Virus record (IMG/VR): IMGVR_UViG_3300050821_008584
Span: 1 to 64,000 of that record
From: a virus
Direction: 5' to 3' (one strand)
Length of the DNA: 64,000 nt
Part shown: positions 1 to 8,020 of the stretch, piece by piece
Layout of the letters: each line of letters starts with the position of its first letter
Numbering within the stretch: the stretch's first letter is position 1
Translations under genes and position numbers: made by a program
The notes under the pieces: generated by a model
Databases searched by the model: none
What the model was told of the DNA's origin: nothing
Seen by the model: the letters and a program-made list of their open reading frames with translations, nothing else

Positions 1-24
1 GGCCAGTCGGCGGAAATCCCGAAT

Positions 25-105
25 ACCATAAGTTATGAGGAACCATACCAAGCCGGACCCACACCGCACCGCACCACACCACACCATCGCATCGCCAGAC
101 AAAAA
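25..105. repeat. Degenerate CCATACC-type repeat block (window edge)
   Basis: Short, imperfect words of the type GAATACCATA and GGAACCATACC are followed by a run of CACCGCACCACACC units. The same words recur at 1505-1795, so this is probably one arm of the same repeat family. No convincing ORF covers it; the 66-codon plus-strand frame has repeat-driven composition. Confidence 0.55.
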
Positions 106-133
106 AATAGGGCCGCTTGCTAGGCGGCCCTAT
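101..133 (-). terminator. Rho-independent terminator
   Basis: A 10-bp perfect stem (ATAGGGCCGC with its complement, 107-116 and 124-133) with a 7-base loop is followed on the minus strand by seven T residues (101-107). It sits immediately downstream of the minus-strand gene at 138-386 and should end that transcript. Confidence 0.9.
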
Positions 134-137
134 GGTG

Positions 138-386
138 TTAGCGTGCGGTACGGTTGGCGATGCTGGCAGAGTTCACTTGTGCGCGTGGTGCACCAATTCG
201 CGTGCTGGCTTGCTCGCTGGCCTCGGCGCGTCTAGCTGCGAGCAGGTCAATAAGGCGAGCGAGCATCACGTCAAGGTCTTTTGCGTAGGTCTTGACGGTA
301 TGGTCGCTGTAGTCTGTCTCGGTGCGGATGCGCAGCATGGTTTCGCGCATGGTGAGCAATTGGTCAAGGACGGTTTTAGCTGGCAT
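138..386 (-). CDS. Small hypothetical protein, helical
   Basis: 82 residues, no family recognised. The sequence is rich in Ala, Arg, Leu and Thr and looks helical, with a possible short coiled coil in residues 5-45 (LDQLLTMRETMLRI). It starts with ATG preceded by AGGA nine bases upstream and ends just before a strong terminator. It lies in the same reading frame as the upstream gene at 390-914, separated only by a TAG stop and one codon, so amber read-through would fuse the two. Function unknown. Confidence 0.6.
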   Translation of the reverse strand: MPAKTVLDQLLTMRETMLRIRTETDYSDHTVKTYAKDLDVMLARLIDLLAARRAEASEQASTRIGAPRAQVNSASIANRTAR

Positions 387-389
387 GGT

Positions 390-914
390 CTAGAGTCCTG
401 TCTTGCGGATGTCGGCGAGCAGGTTAGACGTGCTGCCAGGGTCCATTAGATCGGTGCGCGAATCCATTCCCGGGAGTTTTCCAACTGAAGCCCAACCGCG
501 CGGTGTCTCGTAGTTATCTAGTTCGATCGGTGTCAGTGGCGAATGGTCAGAGTGCAAAAAGTCAGTGTCAGGGGATGCGGTGAAGAAACGATAGGCGCGA
601 ACGGTAAACCAAATCGTGGCGCAGGTTAACATGGTCACACTGGCGAATGGGATTAACCTAACCATCGAGGGCATGAATACGATGGTAAGCAAAAAACAAA
701 CGTCTAGCAGGATAGACAGCGGAGCGGAGCCCGCTTCGCTAGATCGCGAACGGTCCTGCATGGCGTAACGGAGATCCGATCGGCGAACATACTGCGCCAC
801 GTCCTCATTGTTTGGCGTCTCTGAGAAATAAAACGGGTCCAGGTGGCCGGCGGAGAAATTCGGTACTGGCATCGAAGTATCGGAATCTTGCTCTACTTGT
901 CGGCGAATTTTCAT
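390..914 (-). CDS. Predicted two-span membrane protein
   Basis: 174 residues, no family recognised. The N-terminal 65 residues are polar. Two hydrophobic segments follow at about 67-85 (SILLDVCFLLTIVF) and 90-108, and the C-terminal 65 residues are polar, which suggests an integral membrane protein with both tails on the same side. The start ATG has GAGACG just upstream. It ends in TAG, in frame with the next gene. It probably shares a transcript with 138-386, ending at the terminator at 101-133. Confidence 0.65.
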   Translation of the reverse strand: MKIRRQVEQDSDTSMPVPNFSAGHLDPFYFSETPNNEDVAQYVRRSDLRYAMQDRSRSSEAGSAPLSILLDVCFLLTIVFMPSMVRLIPFASVTMLTCATIWFTVRAYRFFTASPDTDFLHSDHSPLTPIELDNYETPRGWASVGKLPGMDSRTDLMDPGSTSNLLADIRKTGL

Positions 915-962
915 AGCGTCTCGCTTTCTCTACTCACGTTTAGATCGTGCTACATGAGCAGG

Positions 963-995
963 AAAAACGAGACGCGCAGGGTCGCTGCGCGTCTC
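963..995 (-). terminator. Rho-independent terminator
   Basis: An 11-bp perfect GC-rich stem (969-979 with 985-995), a 5-base loop and a T tract on the minus strand (963-967). It follows the stop codon of 1003-1332 by only a few bases. Confidence 0.93.
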
Positions 996-1002
996 TTAGT
1001 TG

Positions 1003-1332
1003 CTAGGCTATAGCGTCTAGCAGTTCGTCGCGGTCGAGTGTGGGAACGTGGTCGCGAGTCTTTTTGGCAGACTCGAATAGGCGCGTCTGAATCTTGCGCT
1101 CATCTGGCGTGCGCTCTGACTGGAAAGACTTATGCAGGTGGGCTTTGTACGCTGCGAGTCTGGCAATTGCGGAGCGTTCGTCATGTGTGAGGGTCTTCTT
1201 TGGTTTCGCGGTTGCGGTCGCTGCGGTCGCTGTTACTTTGGCAGTGGTTTTTGGCGTTACTTTCGTTGTCAGTTTCATTGCTGGAGTTGCGGTAACTTTC
1301 GCGGTGCGGTCATTCTGTTTCTTCGTTTTCAT
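1003..1332 (-). CDS. Small basic protein with Lys/Thr/Ala-rich N-terminus
   Basis: 109 residues. The first 47 residues are a low-complexity Lys/Thr/Ala/Val stretch resembling histone H1-like or nucleoid-binding tails. The remainder (DERSAIARLAAYKAHLHKSF onward) looks helical. A DNA-associated role is inferred from composition only. It is transcribed from a clear promoter at 1390-1418 and closed by the terminator at 963-995, so it is a stand-alone gene. It ends in TAG directly before that terminator, showing that TAG works as a normal stop here. Confidence 0.7.
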   Translation of the reverse strand: MKTKKQNDRTAKVTATPAMKLTTKVTPKTTAKVTATAATATAKPKKTLTHDERSAIARLAAYKAHLHKSFQSERTPDERKIQTRLFESAKKTRDHVPTLDRDELLDAIA

Positions 1333-1389
1333 GGTTTCTCTTTTCTCAGGTCGGCTAGTTTTGAATCGTGCTAACTAGCTTGCACAGTC

Positions 1390-1418
1390 AAAATAGCAGA
1401 CGCGCTAACGTGTGTCAA
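1390..1418 (-). promoter_or_regulatory. Sigma70-type promoter for 1003-1332
   Basis: On the minus strand: TTGACA (1413-1418), a 17-base spacer and TATTTT (1390-1395), 58 bases upstream of the start codon. Confidence 0.75.
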
Positions 1419-1504
1419 GACAATTCGACGGACAGACCGAAATAAATAAATAAAAAGCGAAAGTGATCAATACGCCACTACGCGGCGCGGATTGTTAGCA
1501 ATCG

Positions 1505-1795
1505 GTTAACAGGTGTAGATATTACCGTCTGGCGTCCCGGAATCCATACCGGCAGTTCCGGAAACCATACCGATCCCGAATACCATACCGCCGGCTTTCC
1601 ATACCGGCCGGAAAAATTACCACATGACCCCAACATTTCGGTTCCCACATGACCCCGCCAATACAGATTCGGAATCACCGATATGACCCCATGAATACAA
1701 GTCCAGAATGACCTCATGATCCCGAGCGCGATCATCGGCCCACAAATAAAAGTCAGTACCACATGACCTCGTTATTTAGTACCAGGACGGCAACA
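1505..1795. repeat. Degenerate repeat array, GGAAxCCATACC / ACATGACCCC units
   Basis: About 290 bases of imperfect units. The left part has GGAATCCATACCG, GGAAACCATACCG, GAATACCATACCG and TTTCCATACCGG. The right part has ACCACATGACCCC, CCCACATGACCCC, GATATGACCCC and CACATGACCTC. Unit spacing is about 18-35 bases. The 94-codon minus-strand frame across it is built only of repeat words and is not annotated. The core GGAAxCCA also appears in the arrays at 7191 and (inverted) 9915. Confidence 0.7.
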
Positions 1796-1824
1796 TAATA
1801 GATAAACGCAGACGCGAAGCAGCA

Positions 1825-1836
1825 TAAGCGTTTACT
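1825..1836 (+). repeat. Dispersed 12-mer TAAGCGTTTACT, copy 1
   Basis: Exact copy of a 12-base word also found at 6825-6836 and, inverted, at 10254-10265 and 10275-10286. All copies lie in non-coding DNA near the repeat arrays. It could be an operator; the AAGCGTTTAC core is LacI-family-like. Confidence 0.6.
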
Positions 1837-1900
1837 GATTCCAGAGGAGTTAGGTGGAAAGGTTATATTATTGCCAACAGACTAGTACCACGGCTTCGCC

Positions 1901-2344
1901 TTATTTCTCTTCGTCGCCTGGCTCACTCGATGTCGCCGGCAGTGTCAATACTTTTGATCGAGCCGCGATCTCCGGAGGCAATGGTTCTTTCACCAACACA
2001 ATTTCAATCCGCCGATCTGCTGGACCAATCTCCACACGCTGTGCTGCTTTGCCATCGGTCGCTTCGCGCATCTCTCTTGCAGGGCCTGGCTCGCCGCGAT
2101 TCACTGCGCGCCGAATTAATCCAAGCGCAACTGCGTCGGCCATCACGTCGCCATCTTTCAACGGATGGAAAAATGGGCTCGCTTTTTTGAGCGACTTCAA
2201 AAGCATCGGCGGAATTGGCTCGTTGAGCTGCCGCGTGTACGCCGCGCGCAGGATCGCTGCCGTCGCGAGACCGGATCGCTTCTCCTGCTTCTGTTTTTCC
2301 AATCCGTTGCTTCTATTGGCAGCGGTTATACTATCAGTAGCCAT
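1901..2344 (-). CDS. Hypothetical protein, possible small terminase subunit
   Basis: 147 residues. A basic, glutamine-rich N-terminus is followed by a helical segment containing PLKDGDVMADAVALGLIRRA and then EMREATDGKAAQRVEI. The last resembles the DGKxxQ-type ending of helix-turn-helix small terminase-like proteins. The position directly divergent from the large terminase (start at 2435) fits that idea, but no diagnostic domain is visible, so this is inference from context. The C-terminus is acidic. Alternatively it is an unrelated DNA-binding protein. Confidence 0.55.
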   Translation of the reverse strand: MATDSITAANRSNGLEKQKQEKRSGLATAAILRAAYTRQLNEPIPPMLLKSLKKASPFFHPLKDGDVMADAVALGLIRRAVNRGEPGPAREMREATDGKAAQRVEIGPADRRIEIVLVKEPLPPEIAARSKVLTLPATSSEPGDEEK

Positions 2345-2434
2345 TAACTCTATTAATACCAGAGTCTTGGGTTTTAGAGCAAGGGCAGAATCGCCATTGG
2401 GAACGGCATTGTGGTGTAAGCTGTAAGCGAATCA

Positions 2435-4234
2435 ATGGAAAGCCAAGAACAAAGCAAACCGCCTGTGGTGCAGCCGCCGAAGCCAAAGGGAGGCAAGCCG
2501 CGGCTCTATTACCAGTGTCCTAAGCATTCCTCGCATGCGTGGTCGAGTGACAACATGGAGACGGCGTATTGCTTCCGGTGTCACAAGACGAGATTAGAGT
2601 TATTGATTCCGCCTGCACCTGAGCCAAAAGAAGCGAACGATCTGGTTGAAGAATTAGTGAAAGGGGCGCAAGGGGATCCGTGTCCGATTCATGTACGGAA
2701 CGTGGACGGATTTCCGGAGCAGAAGCTGCTGGTGGAATCGCCGAAGAAACGGAAGATGGTACGAGCGGGAAGACGAGCAGGGAAAACTACTAGTTCTGCC
2801 ACTTTGACCGTAAATCATTTTGCGAATGGAGGAAGAGTTTTGTATGCCGTGCCTGTGGTGGACCAATTAGACAAATGGTGGAAAGAAGTAACGTGGAGTT
2901 TGAGGGAACTGATCAATGCGGGGAGGGTATACAAAAACGAGACCGAGCATGTGATTGAATTTCGAGGGACTGACAATAGGATCAAAGGAAAGACCGCATG
3001 GAATGCGGATTCATTAAGAGGAGACTGGTGCACACTTTTGATCCTGGATGAATACCAGCTGATGGACGAGACAGCGTGGACCGAAGTTGGTCAACCCATG
3101 ATGATAGACAAAGATGGCGATGCGGTATTGATTTATACGCCGCCATCTTTGGCTACGAAGTCGATCAGCAAAGCCAAAGACAAACAGCACGCCGCAAAAA
3201 TGTTCAAGCGGTGCCAGGCTGATAACGAATGGCTATGTTTGCATTTTTCCTCGAGAGCGAATCCGTTCATTTCGTCAGAAGGAATAGACAGAGCCGAGCG
3301 GAACATGAATAAAGTGGCGTTCATGCAAGAGATCGAAGCGCTTGATTGCGACGAAATACCAAACGCGCTCTGGACGCGGAAAGTATTGGACGACTCCAGA
3401 GTTTTATCAGCGAATTTTTGGGACCGGCAGCAACACCGATTTACCATATCGCCGGACTTGAGGGCGAAATATCCAGAAGCAAAAGAGGCACCGGCATTTC
3501 CGGACGGATATCGCAGGATCGTGGTGGCGATTGACCCATCGGGATCGACGACGACCGAAGTGGGAATTGTGGCGGCAGGCGAGGGCTATGACCAAGAGTT
3601 TTATGTTTTATTTGATGAATCCATGTTCGCGTCAAGGCCGAAGGCCTGGGCAGGAACTGCAATACGACTATTTGAGAAATGCAAGGCCGACCTGATAGTG
3701 GCAGAACGCAACTTTGGCGGTGATATGGTGGCTGAGACCCTCAAAACCGTAGACGAAAATATTCCCTATCGGGATGTGACTTCATCGCGCGGCAAATTGA
3801 TTCGCGCGCAACCGGTGAGTTCTTTGTCTGAACACAACCGGTGCCATATTGTCGGCGAGATGGAATTACTTGAGCAAGAGCTGGTATCCTACACAGGTAT
3901 GCCAGGTGAACGATCGCCGAACCGGTTAGACGCTATGGTGTTTGCTGTGACCGAACTGATTGGGCCCGGAACATTGGGCTTAATCGACTGGTTCAAGGTA
4001 GGAGCACCGGAGCAAATCACCATGCTAAAAACAACCGAGGCCGGAAACCTAGCGGCTGTAGCCACCAACGATCGAACACCGAAATGTCCAAAGTGCCATG
4101 AGGTAACGCTACAAACGAGAATTGCCGACCAGCTTCGATGTGGGCATTGCGGATTCCAACGTTTTGCAACAGGACAGCCAGAAGCTTCACCGATCGGTGG
4201 CCGCAGAATAATCGACCTTCACAAATACCGTTAA
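2435..4234 (+). CDS. terL: Phage terminase large subunit (TerL)
   Basis: 599 residues. This is the DNA-packaging motor: an ATPase that translocates genome into the prohead plus a nuclease that cuts it. The ATPase shows Walker A GRRAGKTT (about 112-119) and Walker B LLILDE (about 201-206). The RNase H-fold nuclease shows VVAIDPSG (about 364), LIVAERNFGG and a final Asp in PNRLDAMVFA. Zinc-ribbon-like cysteine sets lie at both ends (residues 28-49 and CPKCH...CGHC near 546-572), which is unusual for TerL. The protein ends GGRRIIDLHKYR, a variant of the PRRxIxF tail seen on several other proteins here. It is the only plus-strand gene in its neighbourhood and is followed by repeats. Confidence 0.92.
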   Translation: MESQEQSKPPVVQPPKPKGGKPRLYYQCPKHSSHAWSSDNMETAYCFRCHKTRLELLIPPAPEPKEANDLVEELVKGAQGDPCPIHVRNVDGFPEQKLLVESPKKRKMVRAGRRAGKTTSSATLTVNHFANGGRVLYAVPVVDQLDKWWKEVTWSLRELINAGRVYKNETEHVIEFRGTDNRIKGKTAWNADSLRGDWCTLLILDEYQLMDETAWTEVGQPMMIDKDGDAVLIYTPPSLATKSISKAKDKQHAAKMFKRCQADNEWLCLHFSSRANPFISSEGIDRAERNMNKVAFMQEIEALDCDEIPNALWTRKVLDDSRVLSANFWDRQQHRFTISPDLRAKYPEAKEAPAFPDGYRRIVVAIDPSGSTTTEVGIVAAGEGYDQEFYVLFDESMFASRPKAWAGTAIRLFEKCKADLIVAERNFGGDMVAETLKTVDENIPYRDVTSSRGKLIRAQPVSSLSEHNRCHIVGEMELLEQELVSYTGMPGERSPNRLDAMVFAVTELIGPGTLGLIDWFKVGAPEQITMLKTTEAGNLAAVATNDRTPKCPKCHEVTLQTRIADQLRCGHCGFQRFATGQPEASPIGGRRIIDLHKYR

Positions 4235-4235
4235 G

Positions 4236-4494
4236 CTCTGAGTGCGGTTCGCTTCACTACGCTATTCTTCGCTTATCCCTGCTCGGCTAATCTACTCATC
4301 GCTGCACCATGCTTCTCACAGCACCGAGTACGTTTCGACTTGCCGCGTCTTTCAGGGCTACGCATCGCCTCGCTGTGCTTCTCATCGCCGCGTCAATCTA
4401 TGCTTCGCATGGAGTTTGGTTTGGTTTACCGCGCAGTGCTTTTCTACGCTTAGCCAATCAGCGCTTGGCAGTGCGCTGCTTCGGAAAATCATTT
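4236..4494. repeat. Pyrimidine-rich CTTCGCT / GCTACGCT repeat block, left part
   Basis: Non-coding DNA directly after the terminase. It is made of short reiterated words such as TTCGCTTCACTACGCT and GGCTACGCATCGC, which on the minus strand read as AGCGTAGC and AGCGAAGC. The 204-codon plus-strand frame is composed of these words and is rejected as a gene. The same repeat type resumes after the gene at 4495-5031. Confidence 0.65.
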
Positions 4495-5031
4495 TCAATC
4501 CGCGCGACCGCCCCTTCCGCCTAAATCGTCAATCGCTCGAATCGCCGCAGCGCGTGCTTTTGCAAAACCTGCGAGCGACGCGAAGTCGCCGACTGCTGCC
4601 ATCACGGTTCTGCGCATCGCTAACTCTTGCGCAGCAATCGCGGCCGGACTTTTTTGCGCATCCTCGACTGGATAAATGGTTGCGTGGCCGTTTTCGTCGT
4701 CGATCCTGGCTTCCTCGATCAAACTCAAAACGAAAAATGCCTTTTCCGGCAGCGATTGACGGCCAGCACCATCGATCCAAACGATATCGACGCTGCGAAT
4801 GCAGTAGGCGGCAGCGTTTTCCCACGCGCTCGCGGTCAGTTGTCGGAACCGCTTGAAGACTACGGGATAGGCTGGACTGGTTTTGATTCTGCTCGCCACG
4901 GCAAACTCCGCGGTGGTGGGCAGCCGGCCGAGTTTGCTGATGAGCCGATCGACAGCCAAGCCGACCTTCTTGGCTTCGGCGGTAGAAATATGTGCGCCAT
5001 CAACCGGGACATACCGTTTCTTCTTTTTCAT
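4495..5031 (-). CDS. Hypothetical protein, DNA-binding-like
   Basis: 178 residues, no family recognised. A lysine-rich start is followed by LAVDRLISKLGRLPTTAEFAVA and FKRFRQLTASAWENAAAYC, which look like short helical repeats of the type found in small DNA-binding modules. The C-terminus is Ala/Arg-rich and ends GGRGGRAD. It is an island of normal coding sequence between two blocks of CTTCGCT-type repeats. A role in packaging or replication at the repeats is possible but only inferred from position. Confidence 0.65.
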   Translation of the reverse strand: MKKKKRYVPVDGAHISTAEAKKVGLAVDRLISKLGRLPTTAEFAVASRIKTSPAYPVVFKRFRQLTASAWENAAAYCIRSVDIVWIDGAGRQSLPEKAFFVLSLIEEARIDDENGHATIYPVEDAQKSPAAIAAQELAMRRTVMAAVGDFASLAGFAKARAAAIRAIDDLGGRGGRAD

Positions 5032-5905
5032 TTTAACGCTCCGTGTTTGCTTCGGACTCTCTTGTCAGGGCATCGCTTCGTCCTTCTTCGCGTTTCTAAT
5101 CTTGGCCTCGCTACGCTTATAGTTCGGTTCGGATTGGTTGTCCGGGCTTCTCTTCGCTCGACTTCGCGTCTCCAAACTCCTCTGGGCATCGCTACGCTTA
5201 GGTGTTCGCTTGGCTTATCTGCGGCAGGCACCGCACGGCGCTGTCAAGCCGTTCCGTTCTTTGCGCCGCTGTTCTCCTCTTGGTCTCTCGCTGCTACGCA
5301 AGGTACGAGTTCTATTTGTCATGCTCGTCTCCGCTGTGTTTTTCTAAGCCCTGCAGTGCTTCGCACAGCTCAGCATGGCTACGGTACGAGTTAGCCGTAA
5401 TTGTCAATGCGGCGTGAGTTTGATTCTGCTCCGCAGGTCCAGGCTCAGCTTATCCTGTCTTTACTTCTCTCCGCTTCACTCGGCTCCGCTTCTCTCATCT
5501 TCGTGTTCGGTTCGATGCGCTGCGCTATGCCTTCTCGGCTCCGCGCATTGTCATGCACCGCTTCGCTTCGCTACTCGTTCGGCTTCGGCTCAGCACAGCT
5601 GTTCCGGGCTTTGCTAAGCTATGCCACGGTCCGCTCCGTCAGGCCGGTCGTTGCTGGGCGGCGCATGGCTATTCATAGCTTGGCTCCGCAGAGATCAGCG
5701 TTCGATTTGCCTCGCTTCACTAATCAACGGCAATCTCGGCTTCTCTTATCTTTGCGCCGCTCCGCTAATCTAGACGCATCTTCTCAGGGCCTTGGTTCGG
5801 GTTTGATTTGCAACTCTTCGCTTGTCTTGTCAAAGCTTGGCCGAGCCGCACTAAGCTATTTCCAGGCACGGCTTCGCACGGCATGACTCGGCTTCGCTTT
5901 GCTAT
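5032..5905. repeat. Large CTTCGCT / GCTCCGCT degenerate repeat block
   Basis: About 870 bases without a believable gene. The sequence is built of reiterated 7-10-base words (CTTCGCT, GGCTTCGGCTC, GCTCCGCT, GCTACGC, GCATGGC) and is strongly strand-asymmetric, with C/T on the plus strand. Open frames of 80-255 codons on the plus strand arise from this composition and have no ribosome-binding sites or recognisable domains. It could be an origin, a packaging or recombination region, or selfish intergenic repeat DNA. Confidence 0.7.
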
Positions 5906-5909
5906 GAAA

Positions 5910-6635
5910 CTATTTTTCCGTTTGCCAAGCAGCGCCGATGGCTTCGCCTACTTCTGCGGCGTTCAGAAGTTGGAAGGTCCCGAACATTCCGCCGTTTTCT
6001 GGACGCCATGAGCCAACGCCCACTTCGCCCATCGTGGCGAGAAGCGACATCAGATTGGAAAGGCTGACCAAGGTAGGCCAATATTTAATCCGCAGCTCAA
6101 GACCCCATTGGTTGTAACGCGGCCGATAGATTGGGACGGGCACTCGTTTGCCAGGGGCTTTCTCAATATCGGCAATGTGTTTGTCATTGATCGGCTTTGA
6201 TCCGCCGCGAATCAAAAGATAGCCGCGCAGGCCGTCCTGAAATTCCAGCATGACGTCCGGAATCACCTTGACGCCGGCGAGCACTGTGGTTGACGAAATC
6301 TTCTTGAGTCTAGCGAGCCTAGCAGCAGTCGGAAATAGACCACGCCGACCAGTGAATGCTTCGACGGGGACTAATCCAATTTCTTCTTTGGTCTGTTTCA
6401 GGCGCGCGATAAATTCATCCTCGGGATTCTTGATAGTTTTTGCTGCCTGCGCCTTTCCCTCGCCTGACGCAATCATGCTGTCTAGATATTGTTTGGTCTT
6501 GGGATTCTGTAATAGCGGAGCGGTACCTTCGATGGCCGCGAACAAATAGGCCATATTGGGTCGCACGACTTCGATTGGTTTACCTCCAGCGACTACTTTT
6601 GGAGCCAGTTTCTTTGCTGTTGCTGCCGTAGCCAT
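5910..6635 (-). CDS. Hypothetical phage protein
   Basis: 241 residues, mixed alpha/beta, soluble. An Ala/Lys-rich N-terminus is followed by a well-structured region with FTGRRGLFPTAARLARLK, DVMLEFQDGLRGYLLIRG and a conserved-looking C-terminal VGSWRPENGGMFGTFQL. I associate this last type of motif with phage-encoded conserved proteins of unknown function. The start at 6635 is chosen because it follows GGGAGAATCTAAA, the leader shared by many genes here. It is transcribed from the promoter at 6795-6824. Confidence 0.75.
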   Translation of the reverse strand: MATAATAKKLAPKVVAGGKPIEVVRPNMAYLFAAIEGTAPLLQNPKTKQYLDSMIASGEGKAQAAKTIKNPEDEFIARLKQTKEEIGLVPVEAFTGRRGLFPTAARLARLKKISSTTVLAGVKVIPDVMLEFQDGLRGYLLIRGGSKPINDKHIADIEKAPGKRVPVPIYRPRYNQWGLELRIKYWPTLVSLSNLMSLLATMGEVGVGSWRPENGGMFGTFQLLNAAEVGEAIGAAWQTEK

Positions 6636-6794
6636 TTTAGATTCTCCCTCGTTTTGACTTGGATTTGTCTCGCCGCGGCCTGTCCCAGTATGGGCTCGCA
6701 CACTGTGGATTCGGGCATTTCACCGGCTTCTGTGGCGAGCGTGGATACCAGGAATGGCCGCAGCGGAGGCATGTTAGTTGTTTCATGCCGACGA

Positions 6795-6824
6795 ATAGTA
6801 CCTGTATACTGGTTCCGTTGTCAA
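6795..6824 (-). promoter_or_regulatory. Sigma70-type promoter for 5910-6635
   Basis: Minus strand TTGACA (6819-6824), an 18-base spacer and TACTAT (6795-6800). It abuts the 12-mer TAAGCGTTTACT at 6825, so that word could be an operator controlling both divergent promoters. Confidence 0.65.
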
Positions 6825-6836
6825 TAAGCGTTTACT
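6825..6836 (+). repeat. Dispersed 12-mer TAAGCGTTTACT, copy 2
   Basis: Identical to the word at 1825. Here it lies exactly between the -35 of the minus-strand promoter (6819-6824) and the plus-strand promoter, whose TTTACT -35 is part of the word. Confidence 0.65.
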
Positions 6837-6860
6837 GCGCTTGCACTTTTGTGTTATCTT
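6831..6860 (+). promoter_or_regulatory. Candidate promoter for 6895-7190
   Basis: TTTACT (6831-6836), a 17-18-base spacer and TTATCT/TATCTT (6854-6860), about 35 bases before the start of the small gene at 6895. Confidence 0.5.
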
Positions 6861-6894
6861 TTCCACCGTGGTTCTCTATTAAAAGGAGACGGAA

Positions 6895-7059
6895 ATGAAA
6901 GAGAGATCCTCGAGTGAGAAAGTATGCAAGCAGGTGTGCGAACGCGGCGGCCATCGCCTGGCGCAGTTCAACGGCAAAATAGTGTGCGCCCACTGCGCTA
7001 TGACTTATGACGAGATCCGCGCAAGCGGCGGCACGGCTAAACTCAGTAAAGTCGCATGA
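6895..7059 (+). CDS. Small zinc-finger-like protein
   Basis: 54 residues. Contains CKQVC and CAHC (cysteines at 11, 15, 31 and 34), a plausible four-cysteine zinc site. The ATG has an excellent AAAAGGAG ribosome-binding site. The stop overlaps the next start as ATGA, so the two are translationally coupled. It is transcribed divergently from 5910-6635. Function unknown; small single zinc-site proteins of this sort are often phage regulators or adaptors. Confidence 0.7.
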   Translation: MKERSSSEKVCKQVCERGGHRLAQFNGKIVCAHCAMTYDEIRASGGTAKLSKVA

Positions 7060-7190
7060 CAATCTACACAGACCGGGAGTATGCGGAGCAGACGCGGGTA
7101 TTTCTTCGCCAGTTTGGAATCAGAAGCGAAGTAAGACCGTTCGGTAAGTATTGGACCTTGAAGTTTAGACGAAGGATTCGAGCGTTGTGA
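7056..7190 (+). CDS. Small basic hypothetical protein
   Basis: 44 residues, beginning MTIYTDREYAEQTRV and ending in an Arg-rich segment (KFRRRIRAL). The start overlaps the stop of 6895-7059 as ATGA, which strongly supports it as a real gene. No family recognised. It is followed immediately by a repeat array. Confidence 0.6.
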   Translation: MTIYTDREYAEQTRVFLRQFGIRSEVRPFGKYWTLKFRRRIRAL

Positions 7191-7525
7191 ACCACGGAAG
7201 GGCTGTAACCCAAAGGCTATGAAAAGTCCATTTGGAACCCAGCCATGGAATGATTGCTTGGAAATATTGGAGCCCACAATTTGAATGGGGAGCCAGATTA
7301 GAGTGGAGCCCAGGGAGTTGCTGTTCCAAAATCAGATTGGAACCCATCGCGCGAATGCCATGAGTATCTTGTAACCCATGGACGGAGTGCACGAACCAGA
7401 TCGTAAGTGAAAGCCAACCAGAAGATGAAACCAGTCTGTACATGAAGCCCATCAACTGATTGCAGGAGCCATGACCGCATTGAAAGCCAACCGAAAATTA
7501 ATCTTGGGAGATATCGGAATCCAGG
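7191..7525. repeat. Degenerate repeat array with GGAACCCA core
   Basis: About 335 non-coding bases with imperfect units spaced about 17-32 bases apart. The cores vary around GGAACCCA: GTAACCCA, GGAACCCA, GGAGCCCA, GGAGCCAG, GAACCAG, AAGCCCA, AAAGCCAACC. Irregular spacing and degenerate cores exclude CRISPR. The minus-strand frames of 60-96 codons across it are repeat artefacts. The core resembles that of the arrays at 1505 and 9915. Confidence 0.68.
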
Positions 7526-7534
7526 GAGGAGCCG

Positions 7535-8020
7535 ATGAAGCGAAGATCGTTGTTGTACGGAATGCTGACCGCGCCGCTGGCATTTTTGTTCAGAGGCTGC
7601 TTACCGCCTGACAAACGAATCGAGCCTGATCCGGTCGACCGGGAACCGGAGCCGCACTTTGGCCGAGGCATAGAGTGTGCGGTGTTGGTGGTTAATCCTT
7701 GGCGACGCCCTTCTTACGATGCGCCTTCTATCGTCTGGCAAACGTATCTGATCCGAGGGCTCTTTTATAAAGCAAGTTGGTCGCCAATCGCCTGGGAACA
7801 TATCCAAGCAGGAGATATCTGGAAGCGCGTACCGGATAAGTATGAGGACGACGGTGTTCCTTCTATCTGGCGAGCGGCCGACCGCCGCCATTGGAATCTC
7901 AGCTACGACACCGCAATTGTGTGTGACCGTTTCTACAAGCGCAGTGATCCGATTCCAGTCGTTGGGTGGCAGCAATATCCGGGAGATTCGCGCCGTCGAG
8001 CACGAGTGTCGAATGTTTGA
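7535..8020 (+). CDS. Putative lipoprotein
   Basis: 161 residues. N-terminus MKRRSLLYGMLTAPLAFLF followed by RGC (Cys 21) looks like a lipoprotein signal peptide with a weak lipobox. The mature part is rich in Trp, Pro, Arg and Asp, with no domain recognised. A strong GGGAGGAG ribosome-binding site precedes the ATG. The stop overlaps the next gene by eight bases. A surface-exposed phage lipoprotein could act in superinfection exclusion, but this is only a possibility. Confidence 0.7.
   Translation: MKRRSLLYGMLTAPLAFLFRGCLPPDKRIEPDPVDREPEPHFGRGIECAVLVVNPWRRPSYDAPSIVWQTYLIRGLFYKASWSPIAWEHIQAGDIWKRVPDKYEDDGVPSIWRAADRRHWNLSYDTAIVCDRFYKRSDPIPVVGWQQYPGDSRRRARVSNV

Noticed and set aside
4627-5886. 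Plus-strand ORFs of 255 and 161 codons
   Set aside because: They run through CTTCGCT repeat DNA and the antisense of 4495-5031, and have repeat-driven composition without a start signal.
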